Below, piece after piece: positions 61,609 through 64,000 of a stretch of DNA of 64,000 bases; the first letter of the stretch is position 1, and each line of letters opens with the position of its first letter. The DNA comes from a candidate division KSB1 bacterium. Lineage in GTDB: Bacteria > Zhuqueibacterota > Zhuqueibacteria > Zhuqueibacterales > Zhuqueibacteraceae. Made by a program: the position numbers and the translations under genes. The stretch lies in assembly GCA_034506255.1 (NCBI GenBank), contig JAPDPX010000010.1:62001-126000 (forward strand), in the 5' to 3' direction. The notes under the pieces are model-generated. The model saw only the letters and a program-made list of their open reading frames with translations, did no database searches and was not told the origin of the DNA.

Positions 61609-64000
61609 ATGGCCAATGCTGTTGAACAAATCGAGCAACGTGATCAACTCTCGCCGGTCAAGCGCGCGCTTTTGGAAATCCGCGAGCTGAAGGCGCGCCT
61701 CGCAGAAGCCGAGGCGGCGAAAAACGAACCAATTGCCATTATCGGCATGGGCCTGCGTTTCCCCGGAGGGGCGCATGATCCCGAGTCCGCCTGGCGCATG
61801 TTGCGGGACGGCGTCGATGCCATTCGTGAAGTGCCGCCCGACCGCTGGAACATCGAGGCGTTCTACGATCCCGACCCCGACCAGCCCGGCAAAATGTCAA
61901 CGCGCTGGGGCGGCTTCATCGATCACATCGATCACTTCGATGCGGATTTCTTCGGCATCTCACCGCGCGAGGCCATGAGCATGGATCCGCAACAACGGTT
62001 GCTGCTCACCGTCGCCTGGGAGGCACTGGAGCATGCCGGGCAGGCCCCCGACAAACTCATGGGCAGCCGCACCGGGGTGTTCATCGGCATCGCCGCCTTC
62101 GACTACCCCGCCATGCAGATGCAGTTTCTCGAACACCACCAGATCGATGCCTATTATGCCACCGGTTCGTCGCACAGCATTGCCTCGGGACGGCTCTCCT
62201 ACTTTTTCGGTCTGCAAGGCCCGAGTATTTCCCTGGATACCGCCTGCTCCTCCTCGCTGGTGTGCGTGCATCTGGCGTGCAACAGCCTGCGGCAGCGCGA
62301 ATGCAATCTGGCGCTGGCCGGCGGCGTGAATTTGATCATCGCGCCCGAGCTGTTGATCAACTTTTCGAAAGCGCACATGATGGCGGGCGATGGCCGCTGC
62401 AAAACCTTCGATGCTGCCGCCGATGGTTTCGTGCGCGGCGAAGGCGCGGCGCTGGTGGTGCTCAAGCGGCTGTCCGATGCCCTCGCCGACCGCGACAATA
62501 TTCTGGCGGTGATTCGCGGCTCGGCGGTGAATCAGGACGGCCGCAGCAGCGGCATCACTGCGCCCAACGGCCCGTCACAGAAGGCGGTGATCCGCCAGGC
62601 GTTGCAAAACGCCGGGGTCTCCGCCGCGGAGATCGGATATGTTGAAACCCACGGCACCGGCACGGCGCTGGGTGATCCCATCGAGGCGCAGGCGCTCGGC
62701 GCGGTGATGGCGGAAGCGCGCCGCCTGGATCAGCCAGTGGCGATCGGCTCGATCAAAACCAACATCGGCCATCTCGAAACTGCGGCAGGCGTGGCGGGTC
62801 TGATCAAAGTCGTGCTCGCGATGCAGCACGGCCAGATTCCACCGCATTTGAATCTGCGCACCCCCAGCCCCCACATCCCGTGGCAGGAGTTGCCGCTGAC
62901 AGTTCCCACCCGGCTTACGCCCTGGCCGGCAGTGGCGGGGCGGCGGTTGGGCGCGGTGAGTTCCTTTGGCTTCAGCGGCACCAATGCGCATATCATTGTC
63001 GAGGGCCGCGATTTCGCGCCGCCGGCCGGCGGGCAACCTGGGCGCTCGCGCCACCTGCTCACCCTTTCGGCACGCAGTGCCGCGAATTTGCAGGAGCTGG
63101 CCGGCCGCTATGTCAGGCACTTCGCCGAAAACCCCGCTCTGCCAGCCGCCGACGTTTGCTTCACCGCCAATACCGGACGGGCTCATTTCGATCATCGTCT
63201 GGCCATCGTGGCAGCGGACACGGTGCAATTGCAGCAAAAGCTTTCTTCCTTTCTCGCGCAGCAGGAGGCGCCGGGCGTCATGCACGGCCGTTGTGATCTC
63301 ACCAACCGGCCGGAGGTGGTTTTTCTCTTCACCGGCCAGGGCGGGCAATATGCCAACATGGGGCGCCGGCTTTTTGAGACGCAACCCGTCTTTCGCGCCG
63401 CGCTCGAACGCTGCGCAGAAATCCTGCGCGCGCACCTCGACCGGCCGTTGTGGTCCGTGCTCTTTCCGCAACCCGGTGAGGAAGGCCTGCTCGACCAGAC
63501 CAATTACACCCAGCCGGCCACCTTCGCCCTGCAATATGCCCTGGCGGAGTTGTGGCGATCGTGGGGTGTGGTGCCGGGTTTGATCATGGGGCACAGCGTC
63601 GGGGAAATTGTGGCGGCGACCGTGGCCGGCATGATGAGTTTGGAAGATGGCTTGATGATTGTCAGTGAGCGCGGCCGCCTGATGCACAGCCTGCCGCACA
63701 CGGGCCTGATGGCTTCCATTCTTGCCGGTGAAAAGCGTGTCGCCGAAGCTCTGGCGGGATTCACCGATCGTGTCGCGATCGCGGCCCTCAACGGGCCGGA
63801 AAGTACGGTGATCTCCGGCGAGCGCCAGGCGGTGATGGAGATTTTGCAGCGGCTCGAAGCGCAGGGCATCAAGAGCAAGCTGCTGCAGGTCTCCAACTCG
63901 TTTCACTCGCCCCTGGTGGAGCCGGTGCTGGACGAATTCGAAGCCTCCTGCCGGCGCGCCAGCTACCGGCCGCCCGCCACCGCGCTGTTTTCCAGCATGC
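61609..64000 (+). CDS. Type I polyketide synthase, KS-AT-... (3' truncated by window end)
   Basis: First 797 residues of a fourth PKS. An N-terminal docking helix (SPVKRALLEIRELKARLAEAEA) precedes KS (about 40-465) with Cys213 in DTACSSSLVC, VETHGTGTALGDPIE and NIGHLETAAG. AT (about 574 onward) shows FTGQGGQYANMG, Ser663 in GHSVGEIVAA and SNSFHSPL, closer to malonyl-type signatures. The frame is open to the window edge, so later domains are unknown. GAAGGA lies seven bases before the ATG. It follows the third PKS by 61 bp in the same direction. Confidence 0.93.
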   Translation, partial: MANAVEQIEQRDQLSPVKRALLEIRELKARLAEAEAAKNEPIAIIGMGLRFPGGAHDPESAWRMLRDGVDAIREVPPDRWNIEAFYDPDPDQPGKMSTRWGGFIDHIDHFDADFFGISPREAMSMDPQQRLLLTVAWEALEHAGQAPDKLMGSRTGVFIGIAAFDYPAMQMQFLEHHQIDAYYATGSSHSIASGRLSYFFGLQGPSISLDTACSSSLVCVHLACNSLRQRECNLALAGGVNLIIAPELLINFSKAHMMAGDGRCKTFDAAADGFVRGEGAALVVLKRLSDALADRDNILAVIRGSAVNQDGRSSGITAPNGPSQKAVIRQALQNAGVSAAEIGYVETHGTGTALGDPIEAQALGAVMAEARRLDQPVAIGSIKTNIGHLETAAGVAGLIKVVLAMQHGQIPPHLNLRTPSPHIPWQELPLTVPTRLTPWPAVAGRRLGAVSSFGFSGTNAHIIVEGRDFAPPAGGQPGRSRHLLTLSARSAANLQELAGRYVRHFAENPALPAADVCFTANTGRAHFDHRLAIVAADTVQLQQKLSSFLAQQEAPGVMHGRCDLTNRPEVVFLFTGQGGQYANMGRRLFETQPVFRAALERCAEILRAHLDRPLWSVLFPQPGEEGLLDQTNYTQPATFALQYALAELWRSWGVVPGLIMGHSVGEIVAATVAGMMSLEDGLMIVSERGRLMHSLPHTGLMASILAGEKRVAEALAGFTDRVAIAALNGPESTVISGERQAVMEILQRLEAQGIKSKLLQVSNSFHSPLVEPVLDEFEASCRRASYRPPATALFSSM

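Overview
The window is GC-rich (about 60%) bacterial chromosome, coding-dense, with no rRNA, tRNA, CRISPR array or insertion sequence that I could recognise. An SprA-type outer-membrane translocon gene, an LptF/LptG pair and futalosine-pathway menaquinone genes point to a diderm of the Fibrobacterota-Chlorobiota-Bacteroidota (FCB) superphylum or a relative. A high-GC candidate lineage such as KSB1 would fit, but that assignment is inference and nothing here fixes the taxon.

Housekeeping half (1-28 kb). It opens with a truncated KtrB/TrkH potassium channel subunit and its KtrA partner. A minus-strand operon follows: holo-ACP synthase, D-lactate-type dehydrogenase, bifunctional NAD(P)HX repair enzyme, VanZ-like protein. 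Divergent from it is an ECF-type sigma factor. The next minus-strand run reads SprA (2184 aa), M28 peptidase, DUF4390-like secreted protein, Ppx/GppA phosphatase, DUF2784-like membrane protein. A plus-strand lptF-lptG pair is flanked by an inverted pair of about 50-bp repeats. A minus-strand operon then encodes a PH-domain membrane protein, an SDR reductase, a UbiD decarboxylase and a fused MqnE-MqnA protein. A secreted P1-family self-processing peptidase and two small proteins follow.

Accessory half (28-64 kb). A compact minus-strand operon (28370-35422) starts with two tiny ORFs (46 and 58 aa). They are followed by a SPASM-like radical SAM enzyme, a SAM methyltransferase, a degenerate histidine-kinase-like protein and a receiver-domain protein with a very large unknown C-terminus. 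The genes abut or overlap. I do not recognise this assembly and regard it as the best candidate for an undescribed (RiPP-like or peptide-signalling) system.

Divergently transcribed from it is a type I polyketide locus: Sfp-type phosphopantetheinyl transferase, type II thioesterase, a GAF-like protein, an MbtH-like protein and four large PKS genes, the last cut by the window end. Domain orders are KS-AT-DH-ER-KR-ACP, KS-AT-DH-cMT-KR-ACP, KS-AT-DH-cMT-ER-KR-ACP and KS-AT-.... This predicts a reduced, alpha-methylated chain. The MbtH protein suggests that NRPS modules lie beyond the window. Odd points include a KR with His in place of the catalytic Tyr, a DH with an altered HxxxGxxxxP motif, and a purine-rich repeat forming the ER-KR linker of the third PKS.
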